The notes under the pieces are model-generated. The model worked only from the letters and a program-made list of their open reading frames with translations. It did not search any database and was not told where the DNA came from. 24,410 nucleotides of DNA, from contig DYPB01000022.1 of the NCBI GenBank assembly GCA_020720185.1, forward strand, positions 1 to 24,410, given 5' to 3'. Origin of the DNA: Flavobacterium psychrophilum (GTDB lineage: Bacteria; Bacteroidota; Bacteroidia; Flavobacteriales; Flavobacteriaceae). Positions 16,117 through 23,441 of the stretch are shown here, piece after piece (within the stretch, counting starts at the first letter, position 1; each line of letters begins with the position of its first letter). Made by a program: the position numbers and the translations under genes.

Positions 16117-16299
16117 ATGAAAAAATTATTAATACCAATGATGATTGTGGCAATTATTGTAGCCATTTGGGAACAAAGCAAAGCCGATAAAAACATATAT
16201 ATTATGATAATTGCAATTGTAATATTTATGTACGGAATGATGCGTTTAAGTGCAAAAACGCCAAGTAAAAACGATGAAAACGAACACGAAAATGTTTAA
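16117..16299 (+). CDS. Small two-helix membrane protein, function unknown
   Basis: A 60-residue protein with two hydrophobic segments, about 4-18 (LLIPMMIVAIIVAIW) and 27-42 (IYIMIIAIVIFMYGMM), and a charged hydrophilic tail (SAKTPSKNDENEHENV). Its end overlaps the start of the Smr gene (ATGTTTAA at 16292-16299), which points to translational coupling. Small membrane proteins of this form upstream of the Smr gene are familiar from other flavobacteria (recollection). The function is not known; it is probably real given the composition and overlap. The 154-base gap before it holds no recognisable feature. Confidence 0.7.
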   Translation: MKKLLIPMMIVAIIVAIWEQSKADKNIYIMIIAIVIFMYGMMRLSAKTPSKNDENEHENV

Positions 16300-16846
16300 A
16301 ATAGGCGATAAAGTATCTGTTCTTGACGATGATTTTTCAGGTATTGTATTGTCTATAAAATCAAATGAAGTTACCCTTGAAACTACCGATGGTTTTGTGA
16401 TGACTTATCAAGCAAATGAATTGATAAAAATAGACAATTCTAGTGATTTAGACAATATAAAACATTTTAATACAGTCGAAATTAAGAAAGAAAAAGAGAT
16501 TGAAAAACCAAGACATTTTGTAAAAGAAAAGAAAAAAATAACAGAGGTAGGAGTTCCTGAATTTGATTTACATATTGAAAAATTAGTTAAAAACTTTAGA
16601 GGAATGTCTAACTATGACATTCTAACTTTACAGACAGAAACCGCCAAACGACATATTGATTTTGCTATAAAAAATCGGATTCCAAAAATTGTCTTTATAC
16701 ACGGTGTTGGTGAAGGAGTTTTGAAAGCTGAACTTGATTTTATGTTTGGACGGTATGATAATTTAACCTTTCAGGAGGCAAATTATCAAAAATATAGACA
16801 AGGAGCCACAGAAATATATTTTAAACAAAATGGAAATAAATTCTGA
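16292..16846 (+). CDS. Stand-alone Smr-domain protein with N-terminal KOW-like module
   Basis: A 184-residue protein (from the ATG at 16292; in-frame ATGs at 16250 and 16274 would add 14 or 6 residues, all overlapping the upstream gene). The N-terminus FKIGDKVSVLDDDFSGIV...TTDGFVMTYQANELIKID forms a KOW/SH3-like module, followed by a Lys/Glu linker and a C-terminal Smr domain with FDLH (91-94) and HGVGEG (137-142), the equivalents of the LDLR/LDLH and HGxGxG motifs of Smr nucleases. Usually annotated as a DUF2027 or 'Smr/MutS family' protein. It may act on DNA or on mRNA at stalled ribosomes. In module order it looks like the tail missing from the MutS2 of this genome. Confidence 0.85.
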   Translation: MFKIGDKVSVLDDDFSGIVLSIKSNEVTLETTDGFVMTYQANELIKIDNSSDLDNIKHFNTVEIKKEKEIEKPRHFVKEKKKITEVGVPEFDLHIEKLVKNFRGMSNYDILTLQTETAKRHIDFAIKNRIPKIVFIHGVGEGVLKAELDFMFGRYDNLTFQEANYQKYRQGATEIYFKQNGNKF

Positions 16847-16910
16847 AAATTAACTTTAAAATGTTAAACTTTTTATAAAAGACTATAATAAATCGAAGTT
16901 TAATAATATG

Positions 16911-16942
16911 TTTGTAAACTAAATTAATAATCACTAAATTTG
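16911..16942 (+). promoter_or_regulatory. Promoter of the bamD-rpoZ-coaBC cluster
   Basis: TTTG (16911-16914) and TAAATTTG (16935-16942) match both boxes of the Bacteroidota promoter (TTTG, about 19-21 bases, TAnnTTTG); the spacer is 20. It is the best promoter in the window. Transcription would start near 16948, about 50 bases before the preferred bamD ATG. Confidence 0.75.
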
Positions 16943-16998
16943 CTTCCTAAAAAATTACAAGATACATGCTTGTAAATAGGCAAAATTCAACAAAAAAA

Positions 16999-17793
16999 AT
17001 GAAAAAAATACTATTATTTGCTATAATTTCTATCTTCTTTGGCTCTTGTACTCCGTTTCAGAAAGCATTAAAATCAGAAGATTCAGCAGTAAAATATGCC
17101 GAGGCAGAAAAGTTATACAATAAAGAAAAATTAAATAAAGCCATTCAACTTTTTGAACAATTACAATCGTCATATAAAGGCAAGCCACAAGCTGAAAAAA
17201 TGTTTTATATGTATAGTCAATCCTTGTATAAAACCAAACAATACTACGCAGCGGGATATCAATTTGAGAAATTTGCTTCAAGTTATCCAAAATCAGAAAA
17301 ATTAGAAGAAGCAGCTTATTTAGGGGCATTTTGTTATTCAAAACTATCACCAGTTTATTCATTAGACCAAACAGATACTGAGAAAGCTATTGAAAAAATG
17401 CAAAATTTTATTGACACCTATCCAGAATCAAAAAAATTGTCAGAAGCAAATATAGTTGTTAAAATATTGCGTGAAAAAATCGAAAAAAAATCGTTTGAAA
17501 ATGCTCGAGAATACAACAAAATTTCAGACCATAAAGCAGCACTTGTTGCATTAGATAATTTTATTGCAGACTTTCCAGGAACACCTTTTAAAGAACCTGC
17601 ACTATATTATAAATTAGACTCGGCATACAAATTAGCCATAAATAGTATTCCGTCAAAAATGGAAGAAAGATTAAACAACTCAAAAGTATTTTATAATAAC
17701 TTAATAAAGTTTAATCCAAATACAACTTATAAAAGTGAAGCCGACGAAATGTTGGTACAAATTGAAAAAAACTTACAACAATTTTCTAAATAA
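16999..17793 (+). CDS. bamD: Outer membrane protein assembly factor BamD
   Basis: A 264-residue lipoprotein of the BAM complex, which folds beta-barrel proteins into the outer membrane. The ATG at 16999 gives a normal lipoprotein signal MKKILLFAIISIFFGSC with lipobox Cys17; the in-frame ATG at 16966 would only add eleven polar residues before it and lies within about 20 bases of the predicted transcript start. The rest is tetratricopeptide-like helices: AEAEKLYNKEKLNKAIQLFE, KMFYMYSQSLYKTKQYYAAG, AYLGAFCYSKLSP, and a later repeat around HKAALVALDNFIADFPGTPF. Its role here supports outer membrane proteins that the neighbouring DUF4835 protein and T9SS may need. It heads a run of same-strand genes; rpoZ starts 10 bases later. 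Confidence 0.93.
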   Translation: MKKILLFAIISIFFGSCTPFQKALKSEDSAVKYAEAEKLYNKEKLNKAIQLFEQLQSSYKGKPQAEKMFYMYSQSLYKTKQYYAAGYQFEKFASSYPKSEKLEEAAYLGAFCYSKLSPVYSLDQTDTEKAIEKMQNFIDTYPESKKLSEANIVVKILREKIEKKSFENAREYNKISDHKAALVALDNFIADFPGTPFKEPALYYKLDSAYKLAINSIPSKMEERLNNSKVFYNNLIKFNPNTTYKSEADEMLVQIEKNLQQFSK

Positions 17794-17803
17794 AAACAAA
17801 AAA

Positions 17804-18121
17804 ATGGATTTAAGAAAAACAAATGCACCAGTAAATACAATTACTTACAACAAAAGTAAAATTGAAGAATCTACTGGAAATGTTTATGAAGCAATTACAA
17901 TAATGGCAAAAAGAGCCAACCAAATAAATGGTGATATTAAAAAAGAATTAACCGAAAAATTGGAAGAATTTGCTACTTTTAACGACAGTTTGGAAGAGGT
18001 TTTTGAAAACAAAGAACAAATTGAAGTGTCTAAATATTATGAAAAATTACCAAAGCCACACGCTATTGCAGTACAAGAATGGCTTGAGGGTAAAATTTAT
18101 CATAAAGAAGCTACAAAATAA
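17804..18121 (+). CDS. rpoZ: RNA polymerase omega subunit, Bacteroidota type
   Basis: A 105-residue protein beginning MDLRKTNAPVNTITYNKSKI and containing the omega-like core STGNVYEAITIMAKRANQIN, followed by an acidic helix and the tail KYYEKLPKPHAIAVQEWLEGKIYHKE. Omega helps fold and assemble the beta' subunit. It begins 10 bases after bamD and precedes coaBC by 81 bases filled by a repeat. Omega next to coaBC is common in many bacteria, where it pairs with gmk. The upstream extension of the open frame to 17735 lies inside bamD and is not used. Confidence 0.87.
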   Translation: MDLRKTNAPVNTITYNKSKIEESTGNVYEAITIMAKRANQINGDIKKELTEKLEEFATFNDSLEEVFENKEQIEVSKYYEKLPKPHAIAVQEWLEGKIYHKEATK

Positions 18122-18122
18122 T

Positions 18123-18199
18123 GATTTTAGATTTCAGATTTTAGATTGGAGATTGAAAATCTAACTTCTAAATATTCTAAAATTACAAATCTAAATTCT
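18123..18199. repeat. Eleven-unit 7-bp repeat tract between rpoZ and coaBC
   Basis: In strict 7-bp register the bases read GATTTTA, GATTTCA, GATTTTA, GATTGGA, GATTGAA, AATCTAA, CTTCTAA, ATATTCT, AAAATTA, CAAATCT, AAATTCT. The first five share GATT; the later ones carry the complementary sense (TCTAA), so the tract can fold on itself. It fills the gap of 81 bases between the rpoZ stop and the preferred coaBC ATG, so it is transcribed within the operon. Confidence 0.75.
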
Positions 18200-18202
18200 A
18201 AA

Positions 18203-19441
18203 ATGGTATTAAAAGATAAGAAAATACTTTTGGGTATTTCGGGTGGAATTGCAGCATACAAAACCGCTAATTTAGTACGCTTATTTATAAAAGCAGGTGC
18301 TCATGTACAAGTTGTCATGACACCTGCTTCTGTTGATTTTGTTACCCCATTAACCTTATCTACCTTATCAAAAAGACCTGTATTTACCTCTTTTTTTAAT
18401 CAAGATGATAGCCAAAATATAGAGAGTAAACAAGCAAAACAAAATGCCAAATGGAATAATCATGTTGAATTAGCACTTTGGGCTGACCTAATGATTATTG
18501 CACCGGCAACCGCAAATACACTATCTAAAATGGCTACTGGAAATTGCGACAATCTATTGATAGCATGTTATTTATCTGCAAAATGTCCTATTTATTTTGC
18601 TCCTGCAATGGATTTAGATATGTATAAGCATCCTTCCACTTTAACAAGTTTTAATGCTCTTAAAAATTTTGGAAACACCATAATTCCTGCCGAAAATGGA
18701 GAACTTGCTAGCGGATTATCAGGTGAGGGCAGGATGGCAGAACCTGAAAACATAGTTTCTTTTATCGAAAAAGATTTGGAACAGAAATTGCCATTAAAAG
18801 GAAAAAACATACTAATTACCGCAGGGCCAACTTATGAAGCCATTGACCCAGTTCGTTTTATAGGCAACCATTCTTCTGGAAAAATGGGCTTTGACATTGC
18901 AAATTGTGCCGCGAATTTAGGTGCAACTGTAACATTAGTATCAGGTCCAACACATTGCAAAATCAAAAACCCATCTATAAACTTAATTTCAGTACAGTCT
19001 GCACAAGAAATGTATGATGCTTGTCATCAGTATTTTAACGATTCTGATGCAATGATCGCCGCCGCCGCCGTTGCTGATTATAGACCAAAATTTGTTGCCT
19101 CACAAAAAATTAAAAAAAACGAAGAAAATTTTTCTATAGAATTAGAAAAAACAAAAGATATTTTAGCATCTTTGGGAGCTATAAAAAAGAATCAATTTTT
19201 AATTGGATTTGCATTAGAAACAGAAAATGAGATTGAAAATGCCAAGTTGAAAATTACTAAAAAAAATCTAAATTTGATTGTTTTAAATTCCCTGAATGAT
19301 GCAGGAGCAGGTTTTGGAAAATCAACAAATAAAGTAACTTTTATAACAGACAGGTTTGAGATTGAACCAATGGAATTAATGCTTAAAGAAGAGGTCGCAT
19401 TGCAAATAATTAACAAAGTAATACAGAAATATAATGTATAA
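18203..19441 (+). CDS. coaBC: Bifunctional CoaBC: phosphopantothenoylcysteine synthetase/decarboxylase
   Basis: A 412-residue enzyme of coenzyme A synthesis. The N-terminal CoaC flavoprotein half has [10 protein letters not shown] (11-20), the catalytic-region His87 in [18 protein letters not shown] (101-106), CDNLL and PAMD (134-137). The C-terminal CoaB half starts near 195 with [25 protein letters not shown] and has AAAVADYRP and the KIKK lysines. The CoaC half decarboxylates 4'-phosphopantothenoylcysteine; CoaB makes it from phosphopantothenate, cysteine and CTP. The start at 18203 matches the family; an upstream ATG at 18146 would translate 19 residues of the 7-bp repeat. The end overlaps the next gene by 8 bases. 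Confidence 0.95.
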   Translation: MVLKDKKILLGISGGIAAYKTANLVRLFIKAGAHVQVVMTPASVDFVTPLTLSTLSKRPVFTSFFNQDDSQNIESKQAKQNAKWNNHVELALWADLMIIAPATANTLSKMATGNCDNLLIACYLSAKCPIYFAPAMDLDMYKHPSTLTSFNALKNFGNTIIPAENGELASGLSGEGRMAEPENIVSFIEKDLEQKLPLKGKNILITAGPTYEAIDPVRFIGNHSSGKMGFDIANCAANLGATVTLVSGPTHCKIKNPSINLISVQSAQEMYDACHQYFNDSDAMIAAAAVADYRPKFVASQKIKKNEENFSIELEKTKDILASLGAIKKNQFLIGFALETENEIENAKLKITKKNLNLIVLNSLNDAGAGFGKSTNKVTFITDRFEIEPMELMLKEEVALQIINKVIQKYNV

Positions 19442-20318
19442 AATTTTAAGTTTTTTACTAATTTTAAGTTTTGGTTTTGCCAATTCGCAAGAGTTAAACT
19501 GTACAGTTAAGGTTGATTATCAGAAAATTGGAACCACGAATCAAAAGGTTTTTAAAACTTTAGAAACTTCATTAAACGAGTTTGTAAACAAAACAGCTTG
19601 GACGGCAACGCCATACAAACAAAATGAAAAAATAAGTTGTGTAATGACCATAATTATTGATAATTCTGAAGCCGATGTGTTTTCTGGAACTCTGCAAATA
19701 CAGTCTTCAAGAACGGCTTTTAATTCAACATATCAATCGCCAATTTTTAATTTTAATGATAAAAGTTTTGATTTCAAATATCAAGAATTTGAAAATTTAC
19801 AATACAATCCATCAAGCTTTGATTCAAATTTGGTGTCAGTTTTGGCATTTTATAGTTACATAATTATTGGATTAGATCAAGAGACATTCTCACCAGAAGG
19901 AGGGAGTCTGGCATTCGAAAGTGCTTTGAATATTGCAGATTTAGCACAATCATCAGGATATAAAGGTTGGAGTTCGTCAGAAAAAGGACAAAACAGATAT
20001 TTATTAATAAACGATTTACTTTCGCCAACATTTAATCCTTTCCGAGAAGTGCTTTACAATTATCATTTAAACGGAATTGACTTAATGAATAATGATACAA
20101 AGCAAGCAAAAGAGAAAATAATTACAGCTATTAATAGTCTGAAAAACATTCATTTAACAAGACCAAATTCGTTTTTAATGAGAATATTCTTTGATGCAAA
20201 AACCGATGAAATAATATCAATTTTTACAGGTGGACCACGAATTCCAGTAACGGATTTATTGAGCACATTAAACAGTATTTCGCCTTTGAATAGTAGTAAA
20301 TGGCAGGGGATTAATTAA
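19434..20318 (+). CDS. DUF4835 family protein, PorD-like T9SS component
   Basis: A 294-residue exported protein with signal peptide [19 protein letters not shown]. The family (DUF4835) begins with the ELNCTVKVDYQKIGTTNQKVF pattern and has conserved NKTAWT, PFREVLYNYHLNGIDLM and the late region RPNSFLMRIFFDAKTDEI. I recall this family as the PorD protein of the type IX secretion system, whose exact role is unclear; the link is recollection, not shown by the sequence. Its ATG lies inside the end of coaBC (overlap 19434-19441, ATGTATAA), so translation is probably coupled. Position after bamD, rpoZ and coaBC is typical of flavobacteria. Confidence 0.82.
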   Translation: MYKILSFLLILSFGFANSQELNCTVKVDYQKIGTTNQKVFKTLETSLNEFVNKTAWTATPYKQNEKISCVMTIIIDNSEADVFSGTLQIQSSRTAFNSTYQSPIFNFNDKSFDFKYQEFENLQYNPSSFDSNLVSVLAFYSYIIIGLDQETFSPEGGSLAFESALNIADLAQSSGYKGWSSSEKGQNRYLLINDLLSPTFNPFREVLYNYHLNGIDLMNNDTKQAKEKIITAINSLKNIHLTRPNSFLMRIFFDAKTDEIISIFTGGPRIPVTDLLSTLNSISPLNSSKWQGIN

Positions 20319-20332
20319 TAGTATTTGAGTTA

Positions 20333-20340
20333 TAATTTTG
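20333..20340 (+). promoter_or_regulatory. Putative -7 box for recN
   Basis: TAATTTTG matches TAnnTTTG, 134 bases before the recN start and just after the DUF4835 stop. No -33 TTTG is at the right distance. The gap is 155 bases, longer than others in the cluster, which supports a separate or additional promoter. Confidence 0.4.
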
Positions 20341-20473
20341 GCATATATACGACACTCATTTTTTACTTTAATTTCTTTAAAATAAAGGCTTTTAATTCAA
20401 CAGAATTATACGATGGAAAACAAACAAAAAACAATTAAGAAAAACATAAACCACAAACTTTAAAAAATAAATT

Positions 20474-22126
20474 TTGCTCTCATCCCTTTCCATAAAAAAC
20501 TTCGCATTGATAGAAAAATTAGACATTAATTTTTCTGACAAATTCTCTATTATTACTGGCGAAACTGGTGCTGGTAAATCAATATTATTAGGTGCTTTGG
20601 GATTAATTCAGGGCAAAAGAGCCGATTTGTCTTCGCTAAAAAACAAAGAAGAAAAATGTGTAATAGAAGCCAATTTCAATATATCAAAATACAATTTATT
20701 ACAATTTTTTGATACCAATGAATTGGAATATCACGACAATACAATTATTCGCAGAGAAATTTTGCCGAATGGAAAATCTCGAGCTTTTATAAACGATAGC
20801 CCAGCAAATTTGCAACAATTACAAGACTTGAGCGAATTTTTAATTGATATTCATTCGCAACAACAAACCCGAGAATTGAGCGAAGAAAACTATCAATTTC
20901 AAATTATCGATTCGATAGCGAATAATTTTGTTGAAATTGCTAAATATCAGCAACTTTTGAAAGAATATAGAACTTCAAAAAATCTGTTAAATAAACTGAT
21001 AGATGAACAACAAGCTGCCGCAAAAGAGCAAGATTATAACACATTTTTGCTTGATGAGCTACTAAATGCAAAACTTGTTGCTGGCGAACAAGAGCAATTG
21101 GAAACAACATTAGAACAGTTATCAAATATTGAATTGATTAAAGAAAACCTATCAAAAAGTTTGCAAATTGCTAATGAAGAGAATATTGGAGTGAAACAAA
21201 ATTTGAAAGAAATAAAAAATTCGTTACAAAAAATCAGTCCCTTCTCAACAACTTACAATCAATTTAACGAACGGATAAATAGTATTTTAATAGAGTTTGA
21301 CGATGTCTTTTCAGAAATCGAACAAAGCTCGGAAGGTTTACTAAACGACCCAGAGCAATTAGAATTAGTCAATCAGAAACTACAAAATATTTATAATTTA
21401 CAGAAAAAACATAGCGTACAAACTGTTGAAGAGTTGATCAGAATTCAAAATGAATTAGACAATAAAGTGGTTGCCGTTGGCGATTTAGAAATTAGAATCA
21501 AAAAAGGAGAGCAAATTGTTGCTAAACAAGAGCAAGATTTGAATGCCATTGCCCATACAATATCTGAAAACAGAAAAATTGCTATTCCAGTTTTGTTCGA
21601 TAAAATTGTTACAGTTTTGATAGAATTAGGAATGGCAAATACTCGATTTAAAATTGAAATTACGGGCAAAGATCAGTTTTTGCATAACGGAAAAGACGAA
21701 ATATCTTTTCTGATTTCGGCAAATAAAGGAACTGATTTTGGGTTACTAAAAAAAGTAGCTTCGGGTGGAGAAATGTCTCGAATTATGTTAGCGGTTAAAG
21801 CTATTTTGGCACAATATTCTAAACTACCAACCATTATTTTTGATGAAATTGACACAGGGGTTTCAGGCGAAATTGCTAATAAAATGGGCGAAATAATGAA
21901 AGAAATGAGCCACAAAATGCAGGTTTTTGCCATTACACATTTGCCCCAAATTGCTGCAAAAGGCAATCAACATTACAAAGTTTTTAAAACCAATGTTAAT
22001 GAAACTACCATATCCGAAGTTAAACTTCTCAACAAAGAAGAAAGAGTTATAGAAATAGCCGAAATGTTATCGGGCAAAGATATTAGCGAAAGTGCTAGGA
22101 ATCATGCGATGGCGTTGTTGAATTGA
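20474..22126 (+). CDS. recN: DNA repair protein RecN, TTG start
   Basis: A 550-residue SMC-like ATPase that tethers DNA during double-strand break repair. It has the N-terminal LSIKNFALIEKLDINF, Walker A GETGAGKS (29-36), a long coiled coil in the middle (about 150-370), the signature VASGGEMSRIMLA, and Walker B TIIFDEIDTGVSGEIA with Asp457-Glu458. The start must be non-ATG: in frame, TAA lies at 20468-20470, then ATT and TTG are the only codons before CTCTCATCCCTT, which already encodes the conserved start. TTG at 20474 is the best choice. fabV follows after 27 bases. Confidence 0.94.
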   Translation: MLSSLSIKNFALIEKLDINFSDKFSIITGETGAGKSILLGALGLIQGKRADLSSLKNKEEKCVIEANFNISKYNLLQFFDTNELEYHDNTIIRREILPNGKSRAFINDSPANLQQLQDLSEFLIDIHSQQQTRELSEENYQFQIIDSIANNFVEIAKYQQLLKEYRTSKNLLNKLIDEQQAAAKEQDYNTFLLDELLNAKLVAGEQEQLETTLEQLSNIELIKENLSKSLQIANEENIGVKQNLKEIKNSLQKISPFSTTYNQFNERINSILIEFDDVFSEIEQSSEGLLNDPEQLELVNQKLQNIYNLQKKHSVQTVEELIRIQNELDNKVVAVGDLEIRIKKGEQIVAKQEQDLNAIAHTISENRKIAIPVLFDKIVTVLIELGMANTRFKIEITGKDQFLHNGKDEISFLISANKGTDFGLLKKVASGGEMSRIMLAVKAILAQYSKLPTIIFDEIDTGVSGEIANKMGEIMKEMSHKMQVFAITHLPQIAAKGNQHYKVFKTNVNETTISEVKLLNKEERVIEIAEMLSGKDISESARNHAMALLN

Positions 22127-22153
22127 AAAAATAGAACTTAAAAACATTAAAAA

Positions 22154-23344
22154 ATGAAAATAGAACCAAGAATGCGAGGCTTTATCTGCCTAACTGCCCA
22201 CCCAAAAGGATGTGAGCAAAATGTAAAAAACCAAATTGCATATATCAAAAGTAAAGGACCAATTGATGGAGCAAAAAAAGTATTAGTAATAGGTGCCTCA
22301 ACAGGTTTTGGGTTGGCCTCACGAATTACAAGTGCTTTTGGAAGTAATGCCTCAACAATAGGCGTGTTTTTTGAAAAACCACCAACGGAAGGCAAAACCG
22401 CATCACCAGGTTGGTATAACTCGGCAGCGTTTGAAAATGAAGCTAACAAAGTAGGTTTGTATGCCAAAAGTATCAACGGAGATGCTTTTTCTAACGAAGT
22501 AAAACAACAAACGATTGATTTAATAAAAGCAGATTTAGGTCAAGTAGATTTAGTTATTTACAGTTTGGCATCGCCCGTGCGTTTAAATCCAAACGATGGC
22601 GTTCTGTACCGTTCGGTTTTAAAACCAATTGGAGGTATTTATAGCAATAAAACTGTCGATTTTCATTCAGGAAAAGTATCCGAAGTATCCATAAACCCTG
22701 CCGAAGGCGATGATATTGCCAATACTGTTGCCGTTATGGGTGGAGAAGATTGGGAGATGTGGATGAAAGCCTTGAACGATGCAGGAGTTTTAGCAAACGG
22801 AGTAAAAACCGTTGCCTACTCCTATATAGGACCAAGTTTAACAGAAGCCGTTTATAGAAAAGGAACTATTGGCAGAGCCAAAGATCACCTTGAAGCAACC
22901 GCATTTAAAATTACCGAAGATTTAAAACAAATTAATGCAAACGCTTTTGTATCCGTAAACAAAGCATTAGTAACCCAAGCCAGTTCTGCAATTCCTGTAA
23001 TACCTTTATATATATCATTATTATATAAAATTATGAAAACCGAAGGAATTCACGAAGGTTGCATTGAACAAATTCAACGCTTGTATGCCGATAGATTGTA
23101 TAAAAGCAATGAAATCCCTGTTGATGACAAAGGTAGAATTCGTATTGATGATTGGGAAATGAGAGAAGATGTGCAAGAACAAGTTGCCAAACTTTGGGAA
23201 CAAGCCACTACCGAAAACTTACCTGAAATAGGAGATTTAAAAGGATACATTACCGATTTTCATAACCTTTTTGGATTTGGTTTTCCCGAAATTGACTATA
23301 ATACCGATACAGACGAAATCCTTATGATAAACAGTATTTTATAA
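22154..23344 (+). CDS. fabV: Trans-2-enoyl-CoA/enoyl-ACP reductase (FabV/TER family)
   Basis: A 396-residue NADH-dependent enoyl reductase, the full length of the family. It opens with MKIEPRMRGFICLTAHPKGC, has the cofactor loop GASTGFG (47-53) and SYIGP (223-227), and the catalytic Tyr-x8-Lys in YRKGTIGRAK (Tyr234, Lys243). FabV enzymes reduce the double bond of enoyl-ACP in the last step of the fatty-acid elongation cycle; TER forms act on crotonyl-CoA, and the sequence alone does not separate the two. It follows recN by 27 bases and is closed by a strong terminator, so it may be the last gene of the cluster. FabV-type reductases tend to resist triclosan (family knowledge). Confidence 0.94.
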   Translation: MKIEPRMRGFICLTAHPKGCEQNVKNQIAYIKSKGPIDGAKKVLVIGASTGFGLASRITSAFGSNASTIGVFFEKPPTEGKTASPGWYNSAAFENEANKVGLYAKSINGDAFSNEVKQQTIDLIKADLGQVDLVIYSLASPVRLNPNDGVLYRSVLKPIGGIYSNKTVDFHSGKVSEVSINPAEGDDIANTVAVMGGEDWEMWMKALNDAGVLANGVKTVAYSYIGPSLTEAVYRKGTIGRAKDHLEATAFKITEDLKQINANAFVSVNKALVTQASSAIPVIPLYISLLYKIMKTEGIHEGCIEQIQRLYADRLYKSNEIPVDDKGRIRIDDWEMREDVQEQVAKLWEQATTENLPEIGDLKGYITDFHNLFGFGFPEIDYNTDTDEILMINSIL

Positions 23345-23366
23345 AAATTAATAAAAAATTAACAAA

Positions 23367-23403
23367 AAAAAACAATATTATTCATTTAATATTGTTTTTT
23401 TTT
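23367..23403 (+). terminator. Rho-independent terminator after fabV
   Basis: AACAATATTA (23371-23380) pairs perfectly with TAATATTGTT (23387-23396) around a 6-base loop, with flanking A and T runs extending the stem and a following T tract. It ends the recN-fabV transcript before the next gene. Confidence 0.85.
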
Positions 23404-23441
23404 ATATATTTACAACCTAATTTTAACTTAAATATATGATT

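Noticed and set aside
18146..18202. N-terminal extension of CoaBC
   Set aside because: It is translated from the 7-bp repeat tract; the conserved flavoprotein start fits the ATG at 18203.
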